From Colias croceus (taxonomy: Eukaryota; Arthropoda; Insecta; Lepidoptera; Pieridae), in contig NC_059555.1 of the NCBI RefSeq assembly GCF_905220415.1, positions 1,426,001-1,490,000 on the forward strand: a stretch of DNA of 64,000 bases, written 5' to 3'. Below the pieces are notes generated by a model. The model was not told where the DNA came from. It did no database searches and worked only from the letters and a program-made list of their open reading frames with translations. Both the position numbers and the translations under genes were made by a program. This document shows, one piece after another, positions 1 to 12,479 of this stretch. The first letter of the stretch is position 1. Each line of letters starts with the position of its first letter.

Positions 1-1844
1 CATCGAGCCTGACAATAGCTCCAGTCATTAGTGGATTTGAATAATAAAAAATAAACTAAGGGGAGACGGTGCACTGTTGCATAAGTAATTATAACAATTA
101 TTCTTTGATAGATAATAAATTATATCTGACAGTGCGCGCTTTTCGATCTCATTTCGAATTGCGTTCTAGAATTTGAACACGCGCTGTTTTTGGCGGGATG
201 TTTTTTTTTCAGGGAGTTTTTTTTCTTTTGCGGCCAGTTTGATAATTTTTACGAGGACAAATTTGAAATTAATAGTACCTACACGTAATTAATAATTATA
301 TTATTGTAAGTTTTAAATAAATTCATATTATTAACATAACTTTGAAACTATAAAAGAAACAAACATAGAATAACTTCATTGTTCCTATAAACTTGTTTAT
401 ATACGAGTTAGTGATAAAAGGAAGCCAAATTCTTCCCAAATATTTCTTAACTCTTTTTAACAGTCAAGTCAGAATCGACAGCGAAAGTTGTAATATGAAC
501 TTTAAAAGTGAAATTAAATCAGCTGATACAACAAGGGAATCTCCAAACATCTGCCTGTGTTTCTTGTGTTAAGATAAACATAATATTTAAAAAAATGTTT
601 TAGCCTATTATACGTCTTTAATTAAATATGCAATATTGTCTTTACGTTATTTAGTATCTAAGTAGGTAAAGGTATCACGGTTAAGCTGCTGAAACAATTT
701 TGATAAAATTTTCTTAGTAGATTGATCTTTCATCGAACGTAGTTTAATTACATTATTTTATCAGTTTTCAGATAAATAAAAAAATATACGAACATATTAT
801 TTTTTCTTATGATTTTATAGTATGACATATTAAGGGTTCAGATTTAAGGACTTAAGAACTTTTAGACAGATCACACATGGCCATTAAAAACTGCCAAGAA
901 TCGAACCCAGGCAGACACTCAAGCACAAGTGCAATGAATGCATTTAATGACCCACTGTATGAACACTGTGCCCGCATAGTGTTAATTGTTATTGTGTAGA
1001 TGTAGGAAGGTTTAGACAGGACGGTAAGTGTAATTAGTTTTTTATTTTATTTTTAGGTTATAATAGAACCACATCGATGCAATAATTGGGTAGTATAGAC
1101 TATAGAACAATCATAAATTCGTAGTATGCAGCAAAAATAAGTTTATAATAAGGTGTTAAAATAATAATAAAATATCGTTTAGGTAGGTAAGTAAAATGTA
1201 GTCATGATGATGGGTGAGCTTTTCGTTCTTAATAATTATACATAACAGGTATTTTTGATATGTCCATATTGGTTCAACATATATGGGCATGCAAATATAA
1301 CTGCATTTACATCATTAATCTAACTTTATAACATAATTTCTCAGCTTAAGTCTTATATTATATAAAAAATAACTAAAAGAATAAAGCATCTACCTACTAA
1401 TAAAATAAGTCACGTTCACAAAAAGAAATTTCCCCTTCTATACATACCTAACTCTATATTCAAATCATTCAAATAAGAACCAAATTATGGTATAATTAAT
1501 ATCAGTAAAACAATGACCCATGTGGGCCGCAACTATAAAACCAATTATTGAGTACTTATCAGCAAATATGTCATTTTGTTCAATTGCATAGAGTTATTAA
1601 TAATATAGAGCTCTCATATTATGATTATGCTGCTTCATTTATGTTTAAACTGCAAAATTTGTCATCATAAATTCGTAGAAAGTTCAAAGCTTGAGTTTGA
1701 GATGGAGTAATTATCTACTAATACGTGAATTTTTTTTTTCAAAATTAATCTAGGTATTTATTTTACCTACTAGCTAACCCTTAATTATTAATATTGTATC
1801 TACTGCCAAGACACACTTATCCCTTATGGATAGAAAATCTGAAA
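1..1844. other. AT-rich flank without genes
   Basis: Apart from the tRNA-like relic at 890-965 I see only AT-rich sequence with short A/T runs and scattered TAGGTA words. No supported ORF. Confidence 0.6.
890..965 (-). repeat. tRNA-like relic, minus strand
   Basis: Read on the minus strand: cagtgggtcattaaatgc, then ctgggttcgattcttggcag. B box intact, A box degenerate, no closing acceptor stem. Confidence 0.4.
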
Positions 1845-1989
1845 AGTTTTGTTAGTTTGAACGCGCTAATCTCAGGAACTACTAGTCCGATTTGAAAAAT
1901 TCTTCCAGTGTTAGATAGCCCATTTATCGAGGAAGACTATATATAATCACGCTGTTTTACCCGCAATCCTGGTAAAACCGCGGCGCACA
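1845..1989 (+). repeat. Dispersed repeat family A, copy 1
   Basis: Family A (six copies here) is marked by tttgaacgcgctaatctcagg, ccgatttgaaaaatt, gttagatagcccatttatcg and an end like taaaaccgcggcgcac. It is a common lepidopteran interspersed repeat without coding capacity. Confidence 0.6.
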
Positions 1990-2327
1990 CAAAATAATTC
2001 AAATTTAATAAAAGTTGGTCAAGCTATTTCATAGGTGACATTATGACACGATTTTGCATAAATATATGAAATAGCAACAAAATTAAAGAATTCGATACCG
2101 CTACCGGTTTTTAATGTATCGTTAATTATTCATAACTGATTAAATCGTTATCTTTAATCTAATGTTTATTTACAATAACAACATCAAACGATACGCCGAA
2201 TAAAATTTGCGTTTAAATGTTTAAACGAAGGTTAATTCTTGATCGGTGATTATTTGTTGATAATCCTGTTATTTTTAATAAAAACAATTTTATTACTTTG
2301 CAAATTTCACACTATCAAGTTCAGTAC

Positions 2328-2501
2328 AATTTGACCGCCTCCTTGGTACAGGGGTTGACGCGTGAGCGTAGAACCGAGGTCCTATTCGATTCCCGGTGGA
2401 GACGAAGAAAAAAAATGTCTCGGTCTGGCAGGACACATAAGGTTGATCACCTACTTGTCCCATTTGCCCCTTACCCCACTTGGGAACATGGGACTTCAAA
2501 C
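2328..2501 (+). mobile_element. tRNA-headed SINE, copy 1
   Basis: A tRNA-like head has a degenerate A box (ccttggtacagggg) and a B box (attcgattcccgg). A body with ctcggtctggcaggacac and ccttaccccacttgggaac follows. It is closely related to the copy at 37631 but lacks about 37 internal bases of it. It abuts a TTTA microsatellite. Confidence 0.65.
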
Positions 2502-2640
2502 TTATTTATTTATTTATTTATTTATTTATTTTATTTATTAATACTTTATTGCTCTTAGAATCATTACAATAAGACTTAATCTAAGGATACATTACAACAA
2601 TTGGCGGTCATATTATCGCTATGCATATCGCTAACTTACT
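2502..2640. repeat. TTTA microsatellite and 3'-end-type repeat
   Basis: About nine TTTA units lead into a segment (ctttattgctcttagaatc, cttaatctaaggatacat, atcgctatgcatatcg) that recurs in diverged form at 14738-14855. Probably the 3' end of a retroelement rather than the SINE's own tail. Confidence 0.45.
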
Positions 2641-2668
2641 TTTAGTGCAGTACAAACAGAGATTGTAA

Positions 2669-2952
2669 CGGTGCATTTGCATCAAACGAACATAGAGCTA
2701 GAGCTTGAGCAAGAGCATTCGTTCGTGATCTTTAGTGTCAACGAAAACTCGTATTCAGTGTTTTTCAGTATTAGAACATTGCATATAATGTTTTCGAACG
2801 CACTTAGAACATCGAAAGAATGCTCTACGCCTGTTTACACTAAAATAATTTGATATAGTGGGGTTAGAATGAGCACTCATTTCTGAGATACTGGTAATTA
2901 CGTAATTTTATAGTTGTAGTTTCTAATTCGGTCGTTTGATGTAAATGCACCT
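2669..2952. mobile_element. Foldback MITE with TAA target duplication
   Basis: The ends are inverted repeats: GGTGCATTTGCATCAAACGA on the left and GGTGCATTTACATCAAACGA on the right strand. Both sides are flanked by TAA (2666-2668 and 2953-2955), as for PIF/Harbinger insertions. Inside, gagcattcgttc pairs with the gaaagaatgctc region and tttagtgt with acactaaa, so much of the element folds on itself. There is no coding capacity. Confidence 0.6.
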
Positions 2953-3918
2953 TAATAGGAACTATACAGATGATTAACATAAAAATGCTTAATGTTTTAA
3001 AATTATATATGCTATTTATAAATTACTGTCCCGGCTAAATACCTAAGTTATTCTGCTTTTCTCTTATCACTTATTATGTAAAATGGATAGGTACCTATTG
3101 TCTGATTCGTGTTCCTATCCGATATGCACACAAAATTTCATGAGAATCGGTCCAGCCGGTTCGGAGGAGTATGGTAACGAACATTGTGTCACAAGAATTA
3201 TGTAAGTACAGAAATTAGATTTATAAAAATACACTAGATAATAATAAATTTTGTATGTTAGTCACTCTTTCACACAAAAACAGATCTATCTGCACGAAAT
3301 TTGACGCAGAGATTAAATGTACACAAATTTTATAGGTATCTAACCTAATCTTATAGACGGATTAGACGACCTCATAACTTGAAATGATCTAAAAAGAAAG
3401 AAAGAATATCTTTTCCTTTTCTTCCTTAGATGACGCAAATACAAAAAAATCTCATTACCTTTCAAACCCTAATGAATCCCTTCAGAATAAAAAGCAAACC
3501 CTTTGAATATCGCGTTTATATTTCTAATTAACTTTGCAATTTTTCATAACTGAAGCTAATAAATCATTTGGAAATTAATAATTAATAACTGCGCATTGGA
3601 CGTGAGATTTCAGTATTTGAGAATATAGGGGAGGTTTTAATTTTTACGAATTTTTCTTCTTGAAAGAATTGTGTGGATATGAACTTGTTGCAAAGGTTTG
3701 TGACTTGTGAGTATGTGTGTGTAGGTGCTAGATTGGCTATTCGAATGTGTGTGACATTTGGCTCAGTAACATATCTATTTATTTGTAATATATTTCTCTG
3801 ATATTATTATATTCTGAATGACACATTTCTTGGAGGTAAAAGCTACTGAACTGATTTTTTACCTAGTTGTTATTTTGTACGTAGGTAATATTAATTGTCT
3901 TTAGGTAGGTACTAATAA

Positions 3919-4087
3919 CTAATATTATAAAGCTGAAGAGTTTGTTTGTTTGCTTTTACGCGCTAATATCAGGAACCAATGATTGAAAAATTATTTCACT
4001 GTTAGAAAGTCCATCCATCAAGGAAGGCTAACTAGCTAATACCAATAGGAGTAAAGCAATGCGTGTGTAACCGCGGGGCCCAGCTAG
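3919..4087 (+). repeat. Dispersed repeat family A, copy 2
   Basis: Has ctaatattataaagctgaag at the start and accgcggggcccagctag at the end; internally diverged from copy 1. Confidence 0.6.
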
Positions 4088-4089
4088 AG

Positions 4090-5060
4090 ACCATTATAAC
4101 AATATTACTTACTTTTACCCTAATAATCCCTAAATAACCTCAATCATAACAAAATCAATTAAAATCGAAAACATTTAATAGCATAATTCGAAGTTGTATT
4201 TACAGTCTTATCCACATTAAATCTCAACCCTTTAAAATCGAAGGGAGAACAGATGTCTCGATGTCTTAGAAGCTACCCCAATACTTGTTTACTTTTTGAA
4301 TAAATAAGGGTATTTCAACACTTTTTATGCTTTAATATCTATAAAAAATAGGGTATTTTGAAAAAATATTTTTCACTTCAATTAGATTTAAGAGAATAGG
4401 TAAGTTTTATTGCTTGTGAATAACTTTTATCGAAAGCTGCTATGATAGTGAGAATTCTTTAAAAAGTGGAATGCTACATATTTCCTTTTAATAATGAATG
4501 ACGGTATTTTTTTAATATGTAGGTAGGTCCTTCATACCATAATGTGTAGATACCTACATTTTATTTAAACCCTAATGAAAAATTACATCAATGTACATAA
4601 TACCTACTAGCATACGTATATAAATGATTAATAATAAAAAATACCAAATTACTTACTGTTGGATAATTTTCGTTAATATATTTCCAATTTTCTCCCTTCA
4701 TGTTAGTTCAGTATAGAGTCATGGCTAGATCGTATACAAGCCTATGAGTAATATTTAGCAACTTTATAACTAAAATAATTCAAAACGAACTGTTTATCTA
4801 CAATAACAAATACTTACCAAGAAATACTTCACGTTTTTTTTTAATATAATATAATTGTAATTGTCGTGCGATAAACTTTTATGGAAGTGAAGAGTCCGTT
4901 TCGAACCATCTTGTACAAGTCGAAATTAAAATGAAGTTGTTACGCAAATAATAAAAAAATAACATTCCAAATAATTATTTATATTAATAGAAGCTATGTA
5001 AACATGTTTTAATTTTTTTATTTTATTGTTTTATTGGAGAAAACTCCGTGGAAAACCGGG
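4090..5060. other. Non-coding AT-rich stretch
   Basis: No recognisable gene or repeat border; poly-T/A runs and TAGGTA words only. Confidence 0.55.
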
Positions 5061-5071
5061 AAAGCGTCAAC

Positions 5072-5089
5072 TGGCGCCATCTAGTGTGG
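5072..5089 (-). promoter_or_regulatory. CTCF-like motif
   Basis: The reverse complement reads CCACACTAGATGGCGCCA, close to the insect CTCF core (CACTAGATGGCGC). It lies about 0.8 kb upstream of the CpG-rich island, a sensible place for a boundary or promoter-tethering site. This is a single motif without occupancy data, and similar words also occur inside dispersed repeats. Confidence 0.35.
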
Positions 5090-5864
5090 AGAGGAGTTAT
5101 ACGAGAGGCTAAAACTTAGCTTGAAGTAAGTTTGGGGTTTTGTAGAGATTGTTGACTTTTTGTATGCATGCTATGTTTTCGTGTTTGGTGTGGAAATTTG
5201 GTTTTGGTGAAATTTTAATTTTGTGTTTTTTCTTTTTTATATCTAATATGGAGTGGGTAATTAAAATTCGTGCAATGGGTTGAAAAATATTTTTTTTAAA
5301 GTACTGAGTAAAAATGTGATTTGATGATATCCACACGTACCTAAGTATGAAAGTTGCCTTCATTTGTAGGTATGTAAGATTTTTTTAAATAAAACATCGA
5401 ACCTAATTAGCATAAAAATAAAACAAATATTGTATTCGAATAATCGAATCCATTTCCGATCGGCTCAAGGACCTAGTAACCGAATTTTGGGTGGCGCGAA
5501 ACAAAAACTGACCTACATTTGTGCCCTACCGAGTTCACCCACCCCTGCGTCTCTACATCGTCTTGCCCTTTGCACTTCTCATTCAAGGCAATCTTGCAAT
5601 AGTTCTAAATTCTAATTCAACTATATAAAAAAAAACTATTAAAAAAAACAATAAAATCGAACGTCGCAATTCGAACATTCGATATAATTAAATAAAAGAA
5701 AATAACACAATTCCATATTCAAATGCGTGCAAAGAATTCCACAACTCTATTACAAATTCCGAATAACTAATTAACATTCGATATCCCCATTCCAACATAG
5801 TAAACAAATAGTTGTCACGTCGTTGCAAAAAAAGCGCATCCTATTATCGACTACAACAAAAGGA

Positions 5865-6261
5865 CTCGCGATACCTAAGTACACATCTCGATTCATCGTC
5901 TCGACTCGCGAGGCGCGCCCCTCCGCGCGAGCGGGACGCAGCGAGCGTTGGCCGCGAGTGCGAGAGGGAGGTCCGTGGTCATCTTAGCCGGCGAGTGGCG
6001 TCCCACTGGGCGGGGTCTCGCCAAGGAGCTCGCCTCAGATGCGCGCAGCTGGAGGGGCCCAAGGATTGCACTGCAGTCGACACACGCGGCCACCGCGCGC
6101 GCTCGTGCCTACTGCCCGTACCACTCTCGCGTCCTTACGTAACCGATTACCGATAATCGATTTGTGAAAAACTATTTTTTTTTTAATCGACTTTTTTGTG
6201 TGTGCTCCTTGATGGACTCAGGATTGTGTGTGAACAGTTTGTGTTGACGTTTGTGTTACAT
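5865..6261 (+). promoter_or_regulatory. CpG-rich island with possible noncoding first exon
   Basis: This is the longest GC- and CpG-rich stretch in the first 20 kb, set in very AT-rich DNA. It runs into a T-rich segment and then a consensus splice donor, CAT|GTAAGT, at 6262. Open frames cross it, but none shows a recognisable protein or a consistent start, so I read it as promoter plus 5' UTR. The best inference is a distal first exon of cut, spliced to the acceptor at 20184. It could also serve a divergent or unrelated transcript. I saw no convincing Inr/DPE or TATA pair. Confidence 0.4.
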
Positions 6262-6269
6262 GTAAGTGA

Positions 6270-9070
6270 TAGTGTTTTTACGGCTTTTTGTTTTCGTTGT
6301 GATTATTTTGGTTAGTTTGTGTAGCGATTTTTTATGTGAATTAATCGATTGTATCGAAGCAAATTGGGGAAGTCAGAGTTATTAAATGCGATATATTAAT
6401 TACGATCAAACACTAATGAAGTCATGAATGTGTGCAATTAAAGTATAATAAAAAAATCATCGATTTTCTATTGCGAGTGATCTATGAGTTTGATAACGTC
6501 GAGTTAATGAAATTAATTAGAAATCAAACGATGATTATTCCGTCTATTGATACAGTTAATTAGCAGTTGTTCGGTGTAGCGGTTTTGATTGACTGTCTGT
6601 GACGATCGTTCGGAAACACGCTAACTTATTGGAAATATAAAAGCACGCGAAACAAGATTCATACTAATGATTATTTATGTGACAAAAACTGTTTGTTTCT
6701 GAACAGAAGCATAAACATATTCGTTCTAATTTCAAATAAGATTCTTTTTCTACATTTTAAATTTTTTTCTTCAACAAAAGTTTGGTGAAGTGACTTATAA
6801 AATATATTTTTCTACATGCACGTAAAAAATGTTTTTAATCTAAAGAAACCATACATCGTGAAATAAACAATTAGTGGATATAAATAAGATATATTTGGAA
6901 ATTAAATACAGTGAGAATAATTCAGTTTTAGTCTGAACCGGTAAATTTTAGTTCTTATTAGAAAAAATTTACTCTTTAAAAAAAGTAACGTTGATAAAAA
7001 ATGATACGAAAGTTTAAAAAATAATAAATAAATGGCCAATTGGTGAGTTTTTTTTTTATATTTCAATTTAAATTATTTTAAGTGACAGTTTCGATAATTT
7101 TAATATTATGAATTAGGAAATAAACACAAACTTTTGAAATTAGATTTGTACCAATTTGTTATAATTATAAATTCATATTTTCGTTCTTTTATAGGCAAAT
7201 AGGTGTCTAGCTTTTTTCAAAAATATAGTGTTGTTATTACGAATCATAAATCAGTACATTTGTGTTAATATATTGTGTTATAGGTAAATAATAATATGAA
7301 TAAACAATGGTAAGTCATAATTTTTAACACCTAGGTATTAAAAAGTTTTTCTAACTCTTGTGTTAAATATTTTTAAACTTTAACTTGCCGTGTTAAAAAT
7401 AATCGAACTTAAACAATTTAAATTTTAAAATAAATACGAATTCATAATAATAATGTGACTAATTAATTATCTCAAAAACAATTTTGACCAGATGGCGTCA
7501 GGTCCTTGACCCCGGTTAATTGTTTGTCATTTTGTGTCTATTTCCTATGTCAGTTTTATCAATTAGAACACATTTATTTTTCTTATTAGATTATCAGTTT
7601 TATATAATTTTAACTATTTATGTACCTAGGTAGTGATTTTATTCACAGTTACGAGAATCAGTTTAAAATGTTAAATTAGTTTAAAATGTATGGAAAGATA
7701 CCTACACCTAAAAATGTGTGCGTTCCTATTTTGTTTTTTATAATATATTTTAATTGACAAAAGTTATTACAATTCGATTTATAAAATGTGTTAATTATTA
7801 TTGCAAATAGGAACCTACCAGCTAGTATTTAAAAAAAACTTTAGAATAATAAACTTATTGGAATTGGCAATTTAACAGACCGGTGGGTTCGAGTCCCGGT
7901 TTTTATGGCATTTTCTGTTTTTAAATACTTTACTTATATTTGTATGAAGTAAATTAAAACATTTCCTATGTTCGTTATAATTCAACGTATAGAAAAAAGT
8001 ATTGTTAACAATCGTATTATTAAATATTTTTGACGCAACTTTTTATGAAAGTTACGGCCAAAGTTTTCATTATGTGACCCGTATTATGCCAATCGTTCTT
8101 GCGCTTAAAAATTAAAACTTCCTATGCATTATGCATTCGTAGTTTTAAAATTGTTAGCTATACATTAAAAAGTAATTGGAAATAAGAAAAAAATTCGTAA
8201 CTTTCGTAGGTACCTACCTAGGTAGGTAACTAGAAAAACAAAAAAAAAATTTAGGAGGGAATTGAGTTTGTTTAGCAAAATTAATATAATTTCCCTTTAG
8301 GTAAGTAAATACCTATTTATAATTTACTTAGGTAAGCGATAATATATTATCAAGTGTAGGTAAGTATTTTTAGCTCATCTATACCTAGGTATTTGTAGTA
8401 GGTAGGTACTTACTTAGTAAACTTATTATAATATCTTAAAAACCCTGTAGAGGATGTTTACACGAAAACTACTGAATCGATCATGATAAAAATTGTAATC
8501 CCGGAAACGGCATAAGCTAGTTTGTTTGAAACTTACTAAGTAAGCCTACTCACTACCTACTAACTTGAGAAAGAAGCCTTTATAGGGTTAATATTAAGTA
8601 ATAGGAAAAACATAAAAATTTAATTTGCCGCTTGCCGTGGTTCTGGCCGTGTTGACTAGAAAAAAAAATCTACTTAGATAGAGAAAAAACACTTTCAAAA
8701 TCGGCTCAGCAGTTTTGACTTTTGAGTTTATCAATTACAAACAAACAAACATTTATTATAATATTGATTTAATTTTCGCAATTGTATTAATGTCACATTA
8801 GAAAACATATCCGCTAAGTACAAAAAACATTACAATTTTATAAACTTGGACATAACTTATTAAAACATAAATGACCGTTTTAAACCCGGTTAAATAGCCA
8901 ATGATGATAACATTAAAGTAATTATTGTGACAACGGAAGTTTGTTCAATCGCTTAGCACATGTGTTAGTGCAATCATAGTTATTTTTAATTTATCGTGAG
9001 ACCTAGGGTTAATGCTGATTAATTATTAAATATACGTACCTAGGTATTTTTGTATGGGTGAAATAGATAA
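6270..9070. other. Start of the presumed first intron
   Basis: Directly after the donor at 6262 come several ATCGAT words (6340-6470), then AT-rich sequence with TAGGTACCTA-type words, densest at about 8205-8230, and a B-box-like relic (gtgggttcgagtcccgg, near 7883-7899). No exon I would defend. Confidence 0.5.
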
Positions 9071-9071
9071 T

Positions 9072-9284
9072 ACTAGGTTTCAGCCCGCGGCTTCGCCCGC
9101 GCAGTCAAAGAAAAACCCGCATAGTTTTGCGTCATTTTCCCGGTATAAAAAGTAGATGTCCTTTCTCGGGTATCAAAATATTCCCATACCAAATTTCATG
9201 AAAATTGGTTCAGTAGTTTAGGCGTGATTGAGTAACAGACAGACAGACAGAGTTACTTCCGCATTTATAATATTAGTATGGATT
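9072..9284 (-). repeat. Dispersed repeat family C, copy 1
   Basis: cccgcggcttcgcccgcgc at the left, then cccggtataaaaagtagatg, atgaaaattggttcagtag, a GACA run and tataatattagtatgga. High similarity to 52771-53008 in the opposite orientation. Confidence 0.65.
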
Positions 9285-10069
9285 AATGGTATGGGAAAAA
9301 ATGCTTGTTGTAATAAGTATGGCTTTATAGGTAGATTGAGTTAATTCTTTCTGATTTAGTTTAGCTTTTTCGTGTAACTTTTCAATATTTAAAATGTAGG
9401 TATGCAGTTTTTAAACTAGGTAGTGTAGTTATTAGTTACCTAGTTTTATAAAATGGTCTAATAAGAAATATATTACCGTAGTAAGATTTTTCATCCATTT
9501 ATTCCAATAAGATTTCCGGTCGAAGCTGCGGTAAGCAACTAGTGTACTGTGTAACATGTCTTAATAATGGTGTGCCCATATGGAAATCATAAAATGATCC
9601 ATTCTAAATGTTAATGTTATAAATTTATAAGTCGACATTGAAATTTAAATATAATTATTATTTATAGATATTAGATATACTTGTAGGTAATGTAAGTTTG
9701 TTTGTTGAATTTATTTTTTTTTTGTAGAGAAGTGTCAAGTATATGAGATAATATGAGATATTTTTTATTTAAATGGGATTGTATGAATATAATATATATG
9801 GGATCCGTACTTACTTGTTTAAAATAATATCCACACATAATAATAAGTTCTTATGCGTCGGTACAGGTATCTTTTAGTTACACTTAAACTGCTGAACCGA
9901 AAATGCTTATAATACCTACCTAATTATAGCTGTTGTGCTTGTAGTTTAGAAATTGAAAAAAAAAGAGTTTATTATAATAATTTTTAATATTTTTCATGTG
10001 CATAATTAAGATCAAAATTTGGATATCTATGTTTACCTAAGTTATATATTAAGCTTTAAGTTATAGGTA

Positions 10070-10236
10070 AACTAGCAGTCCGCCCCGGCTTCGCCCGTGG
10101 TACATATTTCGCAATAAAATGTAGCCTTCTTTCTCAGGGTCTAAAGATTGTCTGTGCCTTTCATCAAAATCGGTTGAGAGAAGCGTAACAGACAGACAGA
10201 TAGAGTTACTTTCTCATTTATAATATTAGTAGGGAT
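10070..10236 (-). repeat. Dispersed repeat family B, copy 1
   Basis: Starts actagcagtccgccccggct and ends tataatattagtaggga, with a short GACA run. Orientation is given by analogy to family C. Confidence 0.55.
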
Positions 10237-10429
10237 GCTTTCAAATTTCGTTACGTAACTTTAAAATAAATCATAATTTAATACCAATTTAATTACAAAA
10301 TCTAAATATTAATTACTTTTATAATAAAGTATTTAAAAAAACTAGTTTTGTATTAATGTTAAGCATGATTATTATAATTTGTGATTTTATTATCGATTTT
10401 AAATTATGTTAGACTAATTTTATTCATCC

Positions 10430-10657
10430 TACTAATATACATATATAAATGCAAAAGTTTGTGAGGATGTGTGTGTGTGTGTTTGTTACTCTTTCACGCA
10501 AATACTACAGAACCGATTACAATGAAATTTAGCACACATACAGAGGGTAACTTGGATTAACACATAGGGTAGGTTTTATCCCGGAGATCCTACGGGAACG
10601 TTAACTATTCGGGTTTTTCTTTGAAAACGCGGGCGAAGCCGCGGGCGGAAAGCTATT
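10430..10657 (+). repeat. Dispersed repeat family C, copy 3 (diverged)
   Basis: A TG run replaces GTCT; ends aaaacgcgggcgaagccgcg. A separate subfamily. Confidence 0.55.
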
Positions 10658-11302
10658 AGAATATAATGTGCATGCTATTGATAAAATTAGTAGGAATTAT
10701 GAATGTCATTCTTTTTTGGCATTGTATAAAAAAATAAAAATTCTAACAAGAATATTCCCTCTATACTCATTATTTAAGTTAATTTTATCAAGGAACATGA
10801 CATAGTACAATGGGGAAATATATATTAAAGTAGGTATTAACTTTAATATAATATTCCGTTGATAAATCAGTTTTAGAGTGACACATGAACAAACTTAATA
10901 AATCTTATGATCATATTATAACAAACGCAATATGCCTAGTTGTAAAAACATCTCGCATCAATTGTTTTGTTTATCTTAGTTGTAACTCTACCCGTAACGG
11001 ATGTATCGTTAATGATAATAATATTGCAATAAGCGGTTATGTGGGAACTATTGAGTATTGATGTTTAATATTTTTACAAGTTTATAGGTATGGTATTTAT
11101 TTAAAGTTTTTTTTTTGTTTTGCGTAATCGAGAATCGAACCTAGTACTTCTTGCGCTACTATACCTACACAAATACCTATCATTTAAACCTAACATAAAA
11201 TATGAAAAAAACTACTGAGAAAAGACAAAAAATAATAAAAACAAATATACCATGTACCTATATATAATAATAATGTCCGTATATTATCTATATGTATACA
11301 TA

Positions 11303-11631
11303 TATAATAAATCTGTAGAAGCGTCAATTCTGTACATTGAAAATATTGAAAAAATAAATAGCAGGGGGTGTTATTGGATCGATACCAAACTCAAATATTA
11401 TGTGATTAAAAAAAATTTTGATTGTCTGTAATCTGTATGTCTGTCTGTCTGTCTGTCTGTCTGTATGTTCAGGCATCACGTGAAAAGTAACGGTTCGATT
11501 TCGATGAAACTTGGTATAATTATACCTTATTATCCTGGGCATAAAATAGGATACTTTTTATCCCGGAAAAATACGTAGAAAAAATAAATCTTAATTTTTC
11601 CGCGCGGACGGAGTCGCGGGCGGAAGCTAGT
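11303..11631 (+). repeat. Dispersed repeat family D, copy 1
   Basis: Family D (four copies here, about 320 bp): aataaatctgtagaag, aaatagcagggggtgttatt, a GTCT run, cgatttcgatgaaacttggt, and a GC-rich end ccgcgcggacggagtcgcgg. Copies 1 and 2 face each other about 520 bases apart. Confidence 0.7.
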
Positions 11632-11702
11632 TATTAATAATAAGTTTTCTATGTTTAGCATAAAAATATTCCTATGTTACATTCAAATAAATGTAATGTT
11701 CT

Positions 11703-11863
11703 AACTGTGCCCCGCAGTTTTACCCGCATTGCTCTGCTCCTGTTGGTCTTAGCGTGATCTTAGTCTATAGCCTGTCTTCCTCGACAAATGGACTATCTAT
11801 CAATGAAAGAATGTTTCTAATCGGACCAGCAGTTCCAGCAAACTCGTAAGCTTTATAATATAT
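11703..11863 (-). repeat. Dispersed repeat family A, copy 3
   Basis: Reverse orientation: begins ctgtgccccgcagttttacc and ends near agctttataatat. The open frame read on this strand is only the repeat. Confidence 0.6.
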
Positions 11864-12154
11864 GTATAGATTCATAGTACAAAAAATCAACAGACGCACA
11901 AACAAACGATACATATACATAACTGAATGGTAACTTAACCCGTTTAATTGATATATCATCATATATTGTTTACAATAGCAATAATGGGGATATGTTACAC
12001 CGATAGCTGCAAGTTATAAGCGGTAGCGGAGCGATTTTATGATATTCTATTACATAGGTACCTACCTATAGTATAGTTACTCATTATTATTGTTAACTTT
12101 TAAATTGAATTATTGTTGTGAGTTTAATACCAGGACCTTAATACAAATATTTTA

Positions 12155-12474
12155 AACTAGCTTCCGCCCGCGACTCCGTCCGCGCGGAAAAATTAAGAAA
12201 AATTACGATTTATTTTTTTTCTACGTATTTTTCCGGGATAAAAAGTATCCTATTTTAAGCCCAGGATAATAAGGTAGAATTATACCAAGTTTCATCGAAA
12301 TCGAACCGTTACTTTTCACGTGATGCCTGAACATACGGACAGACAGACAGACAGACAGACAGACAAAAATTTTTTTAATCACATATTTGGGCTTGGTATC
12401 GATCCAGTAACACCCCCTGCTATTTATTTTTTCAATATTTTCAATGTACAGAATTGACCCTTCTACAGATTTTT
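12155..12474 (-). repeat. Dispersed repeat family D, copy 2
   Basis: Inverted relative to copy 1 and nearly identical to it along its length, with a GACA run of about six units. Confidence 0.7.
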
Positions 12475-12479
12475 AAGAT

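Noticed and set aside
5812..6156. 114-codon plus-strand frame across the CpG-rich island
   Set aside because: Open only because GC-rich DNA has few stops; no domain, no good start context, and overlapping frames on both strands are equally open.
7032..7315. Short ATG stretches ending in GTGAGT (7042) and GTAAGT (7310), possible micro-first exons
   Set aside because: Donor hexamers are expected many times in 64 kb, and the flanks are AT-rich without promoter signals.
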